From F22 sp963678855 (GTDB lineage: Bacteria > Bacteroidota > Bacteroidia > Bacteroidales > Bacteroidaceae), in NCBI GenBank assembly GCA_963678855.1, contig OY787448.1:1364001-1428000 (forward strand): a stretch of DNA of 64,000 nt, read 5' to 3'. How positions within the stretch are numbered: the first letter of the stretch is position 1; the number at the start of each line of letters is the position of its first letter. The translations under genes and the position numbers were made by a program. Below, in pieces: positions 26,034-35,018 of the stretch. The notes under the pieces were generated by a model. It had not been told where the DNA came from. It ran no database searches and was given only the letters and a program-made list of their open reading frames with translations.

Positions 26034-26645
26034 TTATATTTCAAGGAATCTCAACGGCAACCTCGATTCTTTCTTTATCACACCTTGTGCTGCCATATCA
26101 TATATACCAATACCTCCAGAAAGTCGCCTCCAAAGCGACTGCCATGCTAGTTCGTGTGTGTTTGACGAATGGATCCCCTCACATAAACACGTACTATCAT
26201 CTGGAGCCACCAAAAGCCAATCACTCAGCTGATGTATTAATGACGATTCCACAACTAGCGACTTATCAACAAAGACTAGAGTTTTTTCTCCACTAGTCCA
26301 ATATGCCTCTTTAATTTGTCCGACCGAAGTGACAATCTGACATTGTATCCCCCTTTTACCAGCATCTAGGTACTGTGCTACTAACTGCCCTTTCTTTTCA
26401 GATGAAGTAACAATCAAAGCACGAGTCGCTTGACAGTCATTGGCAAGACGGAACAACAGGCGTAAAAGCCCGATTTCCATCATTCCTGATTCAGGTAAGG
26501 TCTTATATGCATAATACATGCTTTTTTGAAAAAGTACTTGACGAATATAGTAATACCTATTTGGAGAGTGCACTCCAAATCCAGCTCGAACTCGCCTTCT
26601 CTTCAAATAAGACACAATAGCAAATTTCTTCAAGATACGCTTCAT
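26034..26645 (-). CDS. Conserved protein of unknown function, possibly degenerate methyltransferase-like
   Basis: 203 residues from ATG 26645; a TTG two codons earlier is also in frame. The N-terminus is very basic, then GFGVHSPNRYYYIRQVLF resembles the GVHSP signature of a Bacteroidota protein group often described as SAM-dependent methyltransferase-like. Later there are alternating strands and helices (ALIVTSSEKKGQLVAQYL, TLVFVDKSL) compatible with a Rossmann-like fold, but I see no clear glycine-rich SAM-binding loop. Hence enzyme activity is doubtful. It is co-directional with argF' (31 bases upstream) and the adenosyltransferase (9 bases downstream). Confidence 0.7.
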   Translation of the reverse strand: MKRILKKFAIVSYLKRRRVRAGFGVHSPNRYYYIRQVLFQKSMYYAYKTLPESGMMEIGLLRLLFRLANDCQATRALIVTSSEKKGQLVAQYLDAGKRGIQCQIVTSVGQIKEAYWTSGEKTLVFVDKSLVVESSLIHQLSDWLLVAPDDSTCLCEGIHSSNTHELAWQSLWRRLSGGIGIYDMAAQGVIKKESRLPLRFLEI

Positions 26646-26676
26646 ACACAAAATAATTAGAACGGTAGTCTAATGC

Positions 26677-27630
26677 TTACAAATCTTCTAGTAGACGTTT
26701 TAAAACGACTGTAGCAGATATTTCGCGATTCGCTGCCTGTGGAATAACAAGCGATTGTGGGCTTTCAATCACATCATCTGTCACAATCATATTACGGCGC
26801 ACAGGCAAACAGTGCATAAAATGCGCGTTATTTGTTACCGCCATTTGTCGCTCGCCAACTGTCCAATTTCTGTCTGTACTCAAAATTTCACCATAATGCT
26901 CAGGTGAAGCGACAGCCCAGTTTTTCGCATATATAAAATCAGCATCTTCAAATGCCTTCATTTGGTCATACTCTATTCGTGCTCCTTCAGTGAAGCTAGG
27001 ATCTAGCTCATACCCCTCTGGATGTGTAATCACAAAGTCGTAATCAGCAGCAATCATCCATTCTGCAAATGAATTTGGTACAGCTTGAGGCAATGCTCTA
27101 GGGTGTGGTGCCCACGTCAAGACAACCTTAGGACGCTCCACCTTCTTATGCTCTTCGATTGTTATCAAATCGGCAAAGCTTTGCAATGGATGACGAGTAG
27201 ATGCCTCCATAGAAAAAACAGGTACACCAGCATACTTGATAAACTGATTCAAGATAACTTCTTGATAATCATAATCACGGTCTTCAAAACGAGCAAAGCT
27301 ACGCACACCGATAATGTCGCAATAGCTAGCCATTACAGGAATCGCTTCCAATAGATGTTCTGGCTTATCGCCATCCATAATCACCCCACGCTCTGTTTCT
27401 AGTTTCCAAGCACCATTATTGACATCTAGGACGATTACGTTCATACCTAGATTGGTCGCTGCTTTTTGTGTACTCAATCTAGTACGTAGACTAGAATTGA
27501 AGAAAAGCATCAACAATGTTTTATTTTTACCCAGTTCTTGAAACTGGAATCTATCTTCTTTAATAGTCAGTGCCTCTTGTACTGCCTCTTTCAAAGGGCC
27601 TATATCGCCCACACAAGTAAATTGCTTCAT
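26677..27630 (-). CDS. argF': N-succinyl-L-ornithine carbamoyltransferase
   Basis: 317 residues. The fold is that of aspartate/ornithine carbamoyltransferases: the carbamoyl-phosphate motif SLRTR is at 47-51, RHPLQSFADL follows further on, and HCLPVRRNM marks the C-terminal substrate loop. Pro90 in MDGDKPEH is the residue reported to mark the succinylornithine-specific enzyme of Bacteroides fragilis, where acetylornithine enzymes have Glu. This places arginine synthesis on the succinylated route. It lies 18 bases after proA and forms an operon with proBA, joining arginine and proline synthesis from glutamate. Confidence 0.93.
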   Translation of the reverse strand: MKQFTCVGDIGPLKEAVQEALTIKEDRFQFQELGKNKTLLMLFFNSSLRTRLSTQKAATNLGMNVIVLDVNNGAWKLETERGVIMDGDKPEHLLEAIPVMASYCDIIGVRSFARFEDRDYDYQEVILNQFIKYAGVPVFSMEASTRHPLQSFADLITIEEHKKVERPKVVLTWAPHPRALPQAVPNSFAEWMIAADYDFVITHPEGYELDPSFTEGARIEYDQMKAFEDADFIYAKNWAVASPEHYGEILSTDRNWTVGERQMAVTNNAHFMHCLPVRRNMIVTDDVIESPQSLVIPQAANREISATVVLKRLLEDL

Positions 27631-27648
27631 AATTCTTTTCTTTAAACG

Positions 27649-28896
27649 TTACACTGGTCTTGTTTGTCCATCACCTTTTATAATCCACTTATAAGAACAT
27701 AACTCTTGCAAAGCCATTGGCCCACGAGCATGTAATTTCTGTGTACTAATTCCTATCTCAGCCCCCAGTCCAAACTGAGCACCATCGGTAAATGCAGTCG
27801 ATACATTGTGGTATACACATGCAGCATCCACCTGCTTCAAAAAATCTTCGGCAGCCATCTTGTCGGCTGTTACGATACACTCACTATGTTTACTGCTATG
27901 TATTCTCACGTATCGGATAGCCTCTTCAAGAGATTCTACTGTACGAATAGACATACGCATGGATAAAAACTCAGTTCCAAAATGTGCTTCAGTAGCCTCT
28001 GCAAGATACTCATCAGGATAATTCCCTTTCAGTTTCTGATAACTTTTAGAGTCGGCATAAATCATCACCTTCTTCTCACCAAGTTCTTTACATATTAGTG
28101 GAAGATCTGCAAGTTTTTCTTCGTGAAGTACCATGCAATCTAAAGCGTTACACACACTCACACGTCTAGTTTTTGCATTCGTCACGATGTTTTTTGCCAT
28201 ATCAACATCAGCTGCTGCATCTACATAAGTATGGCAAATACCTGCACCCGTCTCAATCACTGGTACTTTGGCATTATCTCGCACATACTGTATCAAGCCG
28301 CTACTACCTCTAGGGATAATCAAGTCTACATATCCTACAGCTCCTATCAAGTCTTGAGTTGCTTGTCTATCTGATGGCAGCAAGTTAACCACATCGGGAT
28401 TAACCTGATGATAGCCCAGCACCTTACGGATAAGAGCAACAATAGCTTTGTTTGATTCTTTTGCAAAACTACCGCCTTTTAATACACAAACATTCTGTGT
28501 TTTCAGACACAAGGAAAAGACATCAAAGCCCACATTTGGTCGAGCTTCATAGATGATGCCTATCACTCCGAAAGGCACACGTCTGCGTTGTAATTTAAAT
28601 CCAGCTGCCGACTTAGTCTTATCAATAACCTCACCTACTGGTGAAGTCAACTCTGCAACATGTCGCATATCTGCTGCTATACCTGCAATACGTTCTTCAG
28701 TTAGCTTCAGACGGTCATATTTGGGATCCTCTGAATCCATCAACGCTAAGTCTTTAGCATTTGCTTCGAGCAAAACAGATATTTCTGACTCAGCAGCATC
28801 GGCTACTGCAAGTAAAATCTCATTGATTTTTTCTTCTGATATAAGCTGCAAATCAACAGTTGCCGCTTGTGCTTTATCCAACAATTCTTGAATCAT
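27649..28896 (-). CDS. proA: Gamma-glutamyl phosphate reductase
   Basis: 415 residues. ProA reduces gamma-glutamyl phosphate to glutamate 5-semialdehyde with NADPH, the second step of proline synthesis. Recognisable motifs are RRVPFGVIGIIYEARPNV (about 105-122), the cofactor region LKGGSFAKESN and the catalytic cysteine in RRVSVCNALDCMVLH (about 245-259). The length is normal. It follows proB by 39 bases and is followed by argF' after 18 bases. Confidence 0.96.
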   Translation of the reverse strand: MIQELLDKAQAATVDLQLISEEKINEILLAVADAAESEISVLLEANAKDLALMDSEDPKYDRLKLTEERIAGIAADMRHVAELTSPVGEVIDKTKSAAGFKLQRRRVPFGVIGIIYEARPNVGFDVFSLCLKTQNVCVLKGGSFAKESNKAIVALIRKVLGYHQVNPDVVNLLPSDRQATQDLIGAVGYVDLIIPRGSSGLIQYVRDNAKVPVIETGAGICHTYVDAAADVDMAKNIVTNAKTRRVSVCNALDCMVLHEEKLADLPLICKELGEKKVMIYADSKSYQKLKGNYPDEYLAEATEAHFGTEFLSMRMSIRTVESLEEAIRYVRIHSSKHSECIVTADKMAAEDFLKQVDAACVYHNVSTAFTDGAQFGLGAEIGISTQKLHARGPMALQELCSYKWIIKGDGQTRPV

Positions 28897-28935
28897 ACTA
28901 TGAGTCTTTAGATAGTTATTATGGGATCAACTGGA

Positions 28936-30018
28936 TTAATATAAATATAGATAGTCATAATGCACTAATGGCTTATGCCCTTTTTCTCCAAGGATGGCTT
29001 TGGCTTTCACACTACTCATTTTGACCTTGCCTAGACCTATCACTTTATCTTCTGGATTCAGAATCTGAACGATATCATTCTTTTCAAACTCCCCAACAAT
29101 ACTCGTTGCCCCTACTGGTAGAAGACTGACAGCTTGGTCACTCAACAACTTTTCGACTGCCGAGTCATTAATCTGTATAGCTCCTTTTGCAAAGTCCCTA
29201 CTATGCGCAATCCATTTCTTAACGCTGGAAGACTTGCGAGTTGAAGGTTTGAATCTTGTGCAAGGCGTTTCTGGCGATTGTAACAAATCCAAAAGTATAT
29301 TTCTTTTCTTACCGTTTGCAATAATGACTTCCACACCTTCATCTGCAAGTTTCTGAGCAATATTACATTTGGTAAGCATACCACCACGCCCAAATCTAGA
29401 TTTAGTAGTCTGAATATATTTTTCCAATTCAGTATCAGGGGTTATCTCACGAAGCAACTCTGCGTTTGGGTCTGATGGGTTTGCAGTAAATATACCATCT
29501 ACATTACTAAGTATAACTAGTTGCTGGCAGTTAAGCATTGTTGCTACTAGCCCTGACAACTCATCATTATCTGTAAACATCAATTCTGTGACAGAAATCG
29601 TATCATTTTCATTTATAATAGGAACTACTCCTTGTTGCAAGATAGTGTGGATACAGTTTCGTTGTGTCAGATAATGCTGACGAGTTGAGAAATTCTCTTT
29701 TGTCGTCAACACCTGAGCCACAGCAATACCGTGTTCACGAAATAGCTCGTAATATCTATTGATTAATTTAGCCTGCCCTACGGCCGAATATAATTGACGT
29801 TGCTCAACCTCGTCCAATGACGCTTTCATATGTTGTAGTTCACTGCGACCAGCCGCAACAGCTCCAGAAGAAATCAAGACCACTTCAATTCCTTCTCTAT
29901 AAAGATGCACTAACTGATCAGTCAATGCAGAAATACGCGTTACATCAAGTGTGCCGTCAGTCCGAGTTAAAACATTGCTCCCGACTTTGACAGCTATTCG
30001 TTTTAATTTTTTGTTCAT
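28936..30018 (-). CDS. proB: Glutamate 5-kinase with PUA domain
   Basis: 360 residues. ProB phosphorylates glutamate to start proline synthesis and is usually feedback inhibited by proline. The amino-acid-kinase domain (1-250) shows IAVKVGSNVLT, VLISSGAVAAGRSEL, INENDTISVTEL and DNDELSGLVA. The C-terminal about 75 residues (from AKGAIQINDSAVEKL) form a PUA domain, as in E. coli ProB. It is first in the operon proB-proA-argF'-orf-adenosyltransferase, with a -7 box 20 bases before the ATG. Confidence 0.95.
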   Translation of the reverse strand: MNKKLKRIAVKVGSNVLTRTDGTLDVTRISALTDQLVHLYREGIEVVLISSGAVAAGRSELQHMKASLDEVEQRQLYSAVGQAKLINRYYELFREHGIAVAQVLTTKENFSTRQHYLTQRNCIHTILQQGVVPIINENDTISVTELMFTDNDELSGLVATMLNCQQLVILSNVDGIFTANPSDPNAELLREITPDTELEKYIQTTKSRFGRGGMLTKCNIAQKLADEGVEVIIANGKKRNILLDLLQSPETPCTRFKPSTRKSSSVKKWIAHSRDFAKGAIQINDSAVEKLLSDQAVSLLPVGATSIVGEFEKNDIVQILNPEDKVIGLGKVKMSSVKAKAILGEKGHKPLVHYDYLYLY

Positions 30019-30037
30019 ATCACTTATGATTTAAACG

Positions 30038-30045
30038 CAAATATA
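30038..30045 (-). promoter_or_regulatory. proB operon promoter (-7 box)
   Basis: Minus-strand TATATTTG fits TAnnTTTG; it is 19 bases before ATG 30018. No clear TTTG -33 box. Confidence 0.45.
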
Positions 30046-30107
30046 CCATTTTTACGTCACATTGCTATTAAAAAGAAGAAAAAAGAGACAATTTGAGAGG
30101 CTAAAAG

Positions 30108-30179
30108 TATCCCGGAGGAGAATCGAACTCCCATCGACCGCTTAGGAGGCGGTTGTTCTATCCATTGAACTACCAGGAC
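30108..30179 (-). tRNA. tRNA-Arg (anticodon CCT)
   Basis: The minus strand folds into a standard cloverleaf of 72 nt: acceptor GTCCTGG/CCGGGAT, D-arm GTTC/GAAC, anticodon stem ACCGC/GCGGT with loop CTCCTAA giving anticodon CCT, and T-arm GGGAG/CTCCT with loop TTCGATT. The discriminator is A. CCA is not encoded. It reads AGG codons. A -7 box lies upstream at 30269-30276. Confidence 0.95.
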
Positions 30180-30268
30180 AAGAAATGAGATTTGGGCAAA
30201 CGAGATAAAAGATAAGCCAAATGTTGGAAAAATATGCAGGTTTGGTGCATATCTCAATTATTGAAGTG

Positions 30269-30276
30269 CAAATATA
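30269..30276 (-). promoter_or_regulatory. tRNA-Arg promoter (-7 box)
   Basis: Minus-strand TATATTTG, exact TAnnTTTG match, 90 bases before the tRNA. Confidence 0.4.
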
Positions 30277-30320
30277 CGATTATAATAAGAATAATCGAAT
30301 AATCACTTGGTTTTTTCAAA

Positions 30321-30328
30321 TATCTTTG
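30321..30328 (+). promoter_or_regulatory. korAB promoter (-7 box)
   Basis: TATCTTTG matches TAnnTTTG. The leader to ATG 30443 would be about 110 bases. Confidence 0.45.
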
Positions 30329-30442
30329 CGACCTTTGTGACAGACTTAAGAAAAATCAAACTATAACCTAAACCATGATCATTTAGAGTAATGTGTAAGC
30401 AGAAGCTCGAATGTAAATTCTAATTATTAATATTACCGCTTT

Positions 30443-32293
30443 ATGACAAACAATTTGCTTGCTAAGGAAGTAAAAGATGTTGTTGTAAGATTTTCGGGAG
30501 ATTCAGGAGATGGGATGCAGCTTGCTGGAACCATCTTTTCTAATCTTGCGGCATCTCTAGGCAACGAAATCAGTACCTTCCCTGACTTTCCTGCGGAAAT
30601 TCGCGCCCCACAAGGGACAATTAGTGGTGTTTCTGGCTTCCAAGTTCGTATTGGCGCCGACAAAGTGTACACATGTGGAGATACGTGTGATGTACTTGTA
30701 GCGATGAATCCAGCTGCTCTGAAAACAAATGCGAAGTTTTTGAACAGTCAGTCTATCATCATTACAGACACTGACTCTTTCGGTAAAAGAGATTTAGAAA
30801 AAGCGTTGTACACTACTAACGATCCATTTGAAGAATTAGGTATTAAAAATGAAGTGATTGCTGTGCCAATCACAACTCTTTGCAAAGAGTCACTTAAAGA
30901 TAGTGGCCTTGACAACAAAGCTATTGTTCGATGCAAAAACATGTTTGCCCTTGGGCTTGTATGCTGGCTATTTAATAGTCCTCTTGAGCATGCCATGGAA
31001 ATGCTCAAGAACAAATTCTCCAAAAAGCCTACTATTGCTGAGGCAAACATCAAAGTGATGACCGATGGGTACAACTACGGTTATAACACACATGCTTCGG
31101 CTACGACATATCGCATTGAGACAGGTGAGCCTAAAGAAAAAGGCTTCTACACCGACGTAAATGGTAATCTTGCTACTGCTTACGGGCTTGTAGCCGCAGC
31201 TGAAAAAGCTAACTTGCAGTTATTCCTAGGCTCTTATCCTATTACTCCAGCTACAGATATTCTACACCATCTAGCTAAAATGAAAGATTTGGGCGTAGTG
31301 ACTGTACAGTGTGAGGATGAAATTGCTGGATGTTGTGCAGCAATTGGTGCTTCATTCGCTGGTAATTTAGCGGTAACAACAACATCTGGCCCTGGCGTCT
31401 GCTTGAAGAGCGAGGCAATCAACTTGGCTATTATGGCTGAGCTACCATTGGTTGTTGTCAACGTACAACGCGGTGGCCCTTCTACTGGGCTTCCTACTAA
31501 GAGTGAGCAAACCGACTTGCTTCAAGCTTTGTATGGTCGTAACGGGGAAAGCCCTATGGTTGTGCTAGCTGCACAAACTCCAGATGACTGTTTTGATGCA
31601 GCCTACTATGCAGCTAAGCTAGCGCTTGAGCATATGACACCAGTAATGTTGCTAACCGATGGTTATGTAGCAAACGGTGCAAGTGCATGGCGTATCCCTG
31701 AACTAGACACATATCCTACAATCAACCCTCCGTATGTGGACGCTGAAGATGCAGTCGACTGGAAACCTTACAAGCGCAATGCTATTTCTAAGGTACGTCA
31801 ATGGGCCATCCCTGGACAAGAAGGTTTCGCACACCGCCTAGGTGGTCTTGAAAAAGACAACGAAACATCTGCTATTTCTACAGATGCTGCTAATCACGAG
31901 TTGATGACAAGTATCCGTCAAGAAAAACTAGAACATATCACATACAGTATCCCTAAACAGACCGTAGAGGGAGACGACGATGCTGACATCCTAGTTGTTG
32001 GTTGGGGTAGTACATATGGTCACCTTCATGCGGCAGTCTCAGAAATGAGAGCGTCTGGCAAGAAAGTAGCTCATGCACACTTCAAATATATCAATCCATT
32101 GCCAAGCAACACAGAAGATCTACTTAAGCAGTATAAGCACGTAATCGTTGCGGAGCAAAACCTAGGTCAGTTTGCGATGGTACTTCGTAACCGAGTACCA
32201 TGTGTTACTATCAAGCAGTTTAACCGTGTAGAGGGTCAACCATTCAAGGTAGAAGAGTTGGTTGAAGCTTTCACTAAAACAATGGAGGAATAA
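30443..32293 (+). CDS. korA: 2-oxoglutarate:ferredoxin oxidoreductase, fused gamma-alpha subunit
   Basis: 616 residues. The enzyme oxidatively decarboxylates a 2-oxoacid to acyl-CoA with ferredoxin as acceptor, or runs reductively. The N-terminal gamma-type domain (about 8-190) contains VRFSGDSGDGMQLAGTIFSN and FPDFPAEIRAPQGT. The alpha domain follows from about 225 (NGNLATAYGLVAAAEK, LGSYPITPATDILHHLA), and a C-terminal transketolase-C-like part ends the chain. The fused layout and TPP-binding partner downstream fit 2-oxoglutarate rather than pyruvate enzymes, but substrate is inferred. korB starts 3 bases after the stop. Confidence 0.92.
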   Translation: MTNNLLAKEVKDVVVRFSGDSGDGMQLAGTIFSNLAASLGNEISTFPDFPAEIRAPQGTISGVSGFQVRIGADKVYTCGDTCDVLVAMNPAALKTNAKFLNSQSIIITDTDSFGKRDLEKALYTTNDPFEELGIKNEVIAVPITTLCKESLKDSGLDNKAIVRCKNMFALGLVCWLFNSPLEHAMEMLKNKFSKKPTIAEANIKVMTDGYNYGYNTHASATTYRIETGEPKEKGFYTDVNGNLATAYGLVAAAEKANLQLFLGSYPITPATDILHHLAKMKDLGVVTVQCEDEIAGCCAAIGASFAGNLAVTTTSGPGVCLKSEAINLAIMAELPLVVVNVQRGGPSTGLPTKSEQTDLLQALYGRNGESPMVVLAAQTPDDCFDAAYYAAKLALEHMTPVMLLTDGYVANGASAWRIPELDTYPTINPPYVDAEDAVDWKPYKRNAISKVRQWAIPGQEGFAHRLGGLEKDNETSAISTDAANHELMTSIRQEKLEHITYSIPKQTVEGDDDADILVVGWGSTYGHLHAAVSEMRASGKKVAHAHFKYINPLPSNTEDLLKQYKHVIVAEQNLGQFAMVLRNRVPCVTIKQFNRVEGQPFKVEELVEAFTKTMEE

Positions 32294-32296
32294 GAT

Positions 32297-33304
32297 ATGT
32301 GCCAATTTACAGCTAAAGATTTTAAAAGTGATCAGTACGTACGTTGGTGCCCTGGATGTGGTGACCACGCACTACTTAATTCACTTCAAAAAGCGATGTC
32401 TAATCTAGGTATCAAACCTCATGAAACAGCAGTAATTTCAGGTATCGGCTGTTCTTCTCGTTTGCCTTACTACATGGCGACATACGGTTTTCATACGATT
32501 CATGGCCGTGCAGCAGCTATTGCTACTGGTGTCAAAGTTGCCAACCCTGAACTATCTGTATGGCAAATTTCAGGTGATGGTGATGCGATGGCTATTGGTG
32601 GTAACCACTTTATCCATGCGCTTCGTCGTAACGTAGATATCAATATCGTCCTTTTAAACAACCGTATCTACGGTCTAACTAAAGGACAGTACTCTCCTAC
32701 TTCACCTCGTGGTTTTGTCTCTAAGTCATCTCCATTTGGCACAGTAGAAGATCCATTCCGTCCAGCAGAGCTTATCTTCGGTGCACGCGGTCAATTCTTT
32801 GCTCGTTGTGTCGATGTAGACGCTAAGCATGCTACAGAATGTCTTGAAGCATCTGCTAAGCACAAAGGTGCATCGGTTATAGAAGTGCTACAAAACTGTG
32901 TAATCTACAACGATGGCTCACAAAGCATGGTAGCGACTAAATCAGCCCGTGCTAAAAATGCCATTTATCTTGAACACGGCAAGCCAATGATCTTCGGTGA
33001 AAGCAATGAACTTGGTTTGATGCAAGAAGGCTTCGGACTAAAAGTCGTAAAGATTGGAGAAAATGGCGTGACGGAAGCTGATTTGCTAGTACACGATGCT
33101 AAGTGTGTAGACAAGACAGTTCACACAAAACTAGCATTGATGGAAGGTCCTGACTTCCCAGTGGCTCTAGGTGTCATTCGTGATGTGGACAAACCAACTT
33201 ATGATGATAGCGTTTACGAGCAAGTTGAAAAGTGCAAGTCAACAAAACAAGGTGGCTGCCTACGTGAAAAGCTTCTTAAAGGTGATGTTTGGGAGATTAA
33301 GTAA
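32297..33304 (+). CDS. korB: 2-oxoglutarate:ferredoxin oxidoreductase beta subunit
   Basis: 335 residues. This is the thiamine-pyrophosphate-binding subunit: WCPGCGDHALLNSLQ at the N-terminus contributes cluster and cofactor contacts, GIGCSSRLPYYM and HGRAAAIATGVK follow, and ISGDGDAMAIGGNHFIHA with downstream LNNRIYGLTKGQ is the TPP/Mg motif (GDGD to N). It is translated directly after korA, 3 bases apart. A 17-bp bidirectional terminator ends the unit. Confidence 0.94.
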   Translation: MCQFTAKDFKSDQYVRWCPGCGDHALLNSLQKAMSNLGIKPHETAVISGIGCSSRLPYYMATYGFHTIHGRAAAIATGVKVANPELSVWQISGDGDAMAIGGNHFIHALRRNVDINIVLLNNRIYGLTKGQYSPTSPRGFVSKSSPFGTVEDPFRPAELIFGARGQFFARCVDVDAKHATECLEASAKHKGASVIEVLQNCVIYNDGSQSMVATKSARAKNAIYLEHGKPMIFGESNELGLMQEGFGLKVVKIGENGVTEADLLVHDAKCVDKTVHTKLALMEGPDFPVALGVIRDVDKPTYDDSVYEQVEKCKSTKQGGCLREKLLKGDVWEIK

Positions 33305-33325
33305 CCCAGAAGACTAACATATACA

Positions 33326-33365
33326 AAGAGCGGTCGATTAGAGATGAATCTAATCGACCGCTCTT
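33326..33365. terminator. Bidirectional terminator of korAB and comF
   Basis: A perfect 17-bp stem (33326-33342 with 33349-33365) around loop GATGAA, starting AAGAGCGGTCGATTAGA on the left. The right arm encodes the last codons and stop of comF. Confidence 0.92.
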
Positions 33366-34081
33366 GCCATTACTAGAATGCTTATTTTTAAGTCAGGAAT
33401 TTTACGCAATGCTTCTCCACAAGCAATTAATGTAGAACCTGTTGTCAACACATCATCTACCAAGAGTATATGCTTCCCGCTTAAGTTATCTGCTTCATCA
33501 CAATAAAACAAATGCTCACTATTGCTGATACGTGCTCCACGTGATAGTTTAGTTTGAGTAGGGTTGTGTCTTTGTCTACTCAGTATATCTGTACGCATTG
33601 GGATACCTGTAACTTTTTCAACACCTTCACATAAACAATCACACTGATTATATCCCCTACTTTTAAGTCGCTTAGGATGGAGAGGAACAGGAACAATAAC
33701 ATCAATATCATTAAAGAAGTCAGTTTCAACCATGAGTTCTCGCGCCATCATTTTCCCCATTTCTACGCCGACCCAAGGTAGATTTCTGTACTTCAGGCTG
33801 TATACAATCTCAGCAAAAAGGCTGTGACTATAATGGTGCATAAAACAGTGAGCTCTTTCTATAGGTATCAGTCCCCAAAACAATTGCTCAACATCATTGC
33901 TTGGCTTGGCCTTCATATGCGTATATGGAAACTTAGCAGCGCAATGTAAACAAAAAACTTTGCCTCCCCTATGCATCCTACCGCCACAGACGATACAATA
34001 CTTAGGGAAAACAAAGTGTACAATATCCTCTATACGTTCAAGGCAAGCCTGCCAGATTGATGTACGTATGGAGAGTTTCAT
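33350..34081 (-). CDS. comF: ComF-like phosphoribosyltransferase
   Basis: 243 residues. The N-terminus carries paired cysteines (IVCGGRMHRGGKVFCLHCAAKF, split here as CGG and CLHC) consistent with a zinc knuckle. The C-terminal half is a type I PRTase with the PRPP loop LLVDDVLTTGSTL. ComF proteins are needed for DNA uptake in competent bacteria, but the family is widespread and the role here is inferred. The last codons (A-R-A-V-D-stop) lie within the terminator shared with korB. It starts 18 bases after the upp stop on the same strand, so upp-comF may be one unit. Confidence 0.88.
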   Translation of the reverse strand: MKLSIRTSIWQACLERIEDIVHFVFPKYCIVCGGRMHRGGKVFCLHCAAKFPYTHMKAKPSNDVEQLFWGLIPIERAHCFMHHYSHSLFAEIVYSLKYRNLPWVGVEMGKMMARELMVETDFFNDIDVIVPVPLHPKRLKSRGYNQCDCLCEGVEKVTGIPMRTDILSRQRHNPTQTKLSRGARISNSEHLFYCDEADNLSGKHILLVDDVLTTGSTLIACGEALRKIPDLKISILVMARAVD

Positions 34082-34099
34082 CTAATCTTGGTGTATGAA

Positions 34100-34753
34100 T
34101 TAAATCTTATCGCCGTAAGCCAAATCACCAACATCACCCAAACCTGGAACAATATATGAGTGGTCATTGATAATTGGATCAATAGCTGCACACCAGATAG
34201 TCGTATTTGCTTCTGGGAATACCTTGGCAATATAATCGACAGCTTGTTGGCTAGCAATAATACATGCCACGTGCACATCTTTAGGCAAACCACGATTCAA
34301 CATCGCTTTGTAACCAAGTTCCATAGAACTACCTGTAGCAAGCATAGGGTCAGTCATAATCAAAGTCTTGCCATCAATGCGAGGTGAAGCTAAGTACTCC
34401 ACATGCACATCAAACTTCAACTTATCTTTATACTTACGATATGCCGACACAAAAGCATTCTCAGCATCATCAAAATAACTAAGGAAACCTTGGTGGAAAG
34501 GTAGACCTGCTCGAAGAATCGTGTTGATAACCAATTGATTATCATGAGTCGACACAGGTGCCTTATCTAGAGGTGTTTGTACCTCTTTGTCCGAGTAATC
34601 AAACGTCTTACTGATTTCATAGGCCATAATCTCGCCAATTCTTTCAATGTTACGACGAAAACGAAGTCTGTCGCTTTGTACGTTGACGTCTCTAATCTCA
34701 GCTAAATATTTATTCAACACCGAATTAGTTTCGCTTAAGTTGATAATTTTCAT
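34100..34753 (-). CDS. upp: Uracil phosphoribosyltransferase
   Basis: 217 residues. Upp converts uracil and PRPP to UMP. The PRPP loop reads MTDPMLATGSSM and the uracil-binding tail is YIVPGLGDVGDLAYG, both diagnostic. LRAGLPF near 80 is also typical. It is divergent from pckA, with a 265-bp intergenic region that holds the pckA -7 box; for upp itself only TTACTTTG (one mismatch) is visible near 34792. Confidence 0.95.
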   Translation of the reverse strand: MKIINLSETNSVLNKYLAEIRDVNVQSDRLRFRRNIERIGEIMAYEISKTFDYSDKEVQTPLDKAPVSTHDNQLVINTILRAGLPFHQGFLSYFDDAENAFVSAYRKYKDKLKFDVHVEYLASPRIDGKTLIMTDPMLATGSSMELGYKAMLNRGLPKDVHVACIIASQQAVDYIAKVFPEANTTIWCAAIDPIINDHSYIVPGLGDVGDLAYGDKI

Positions 34754-34911
34754 CCTGAATAGGTTTTTTAGGGGGTTTCAAATTGGGTACAAAGTAACAC
34801 AAAATAATTGGATTAGCAATATTCGATTTTCACTTTTTATGACGATATTATAAAATGAATCCTATTAGAGAAATATTTCTTCAATTGCTTCTTTTCTTCA
34901 ATATAATAATG

Positions 34912-34919
34912 TATATTTG
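34912..34919 (+). promoter_or_regulatory. pckA promoter (-7 box)
   Basis: TATATTTG, an exact TAnnTTTG match, about 100 bases before the ATG. No TTTG at the expected -33 distance. Confidence 0.45.
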
Positions 34920-35018
34920 TAAGTGACGGAAAAAGGGAAGTCGAAAAACACCTTTTTACGCCTTATTCGCTTTTAAGAAGATTTTATTCAATACCAATTT
35001 ATTTAAAACATAAGGAAT

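Noticed and set aside
30443..33304. Pyruvate:ferredoxin oxidoreductase
   Set aside because: That enzyme is normally one chain of about 1,200 residues in these bacteria; the fused gamma-alpha plus beta layout fits the 2-oxoglutarate type.
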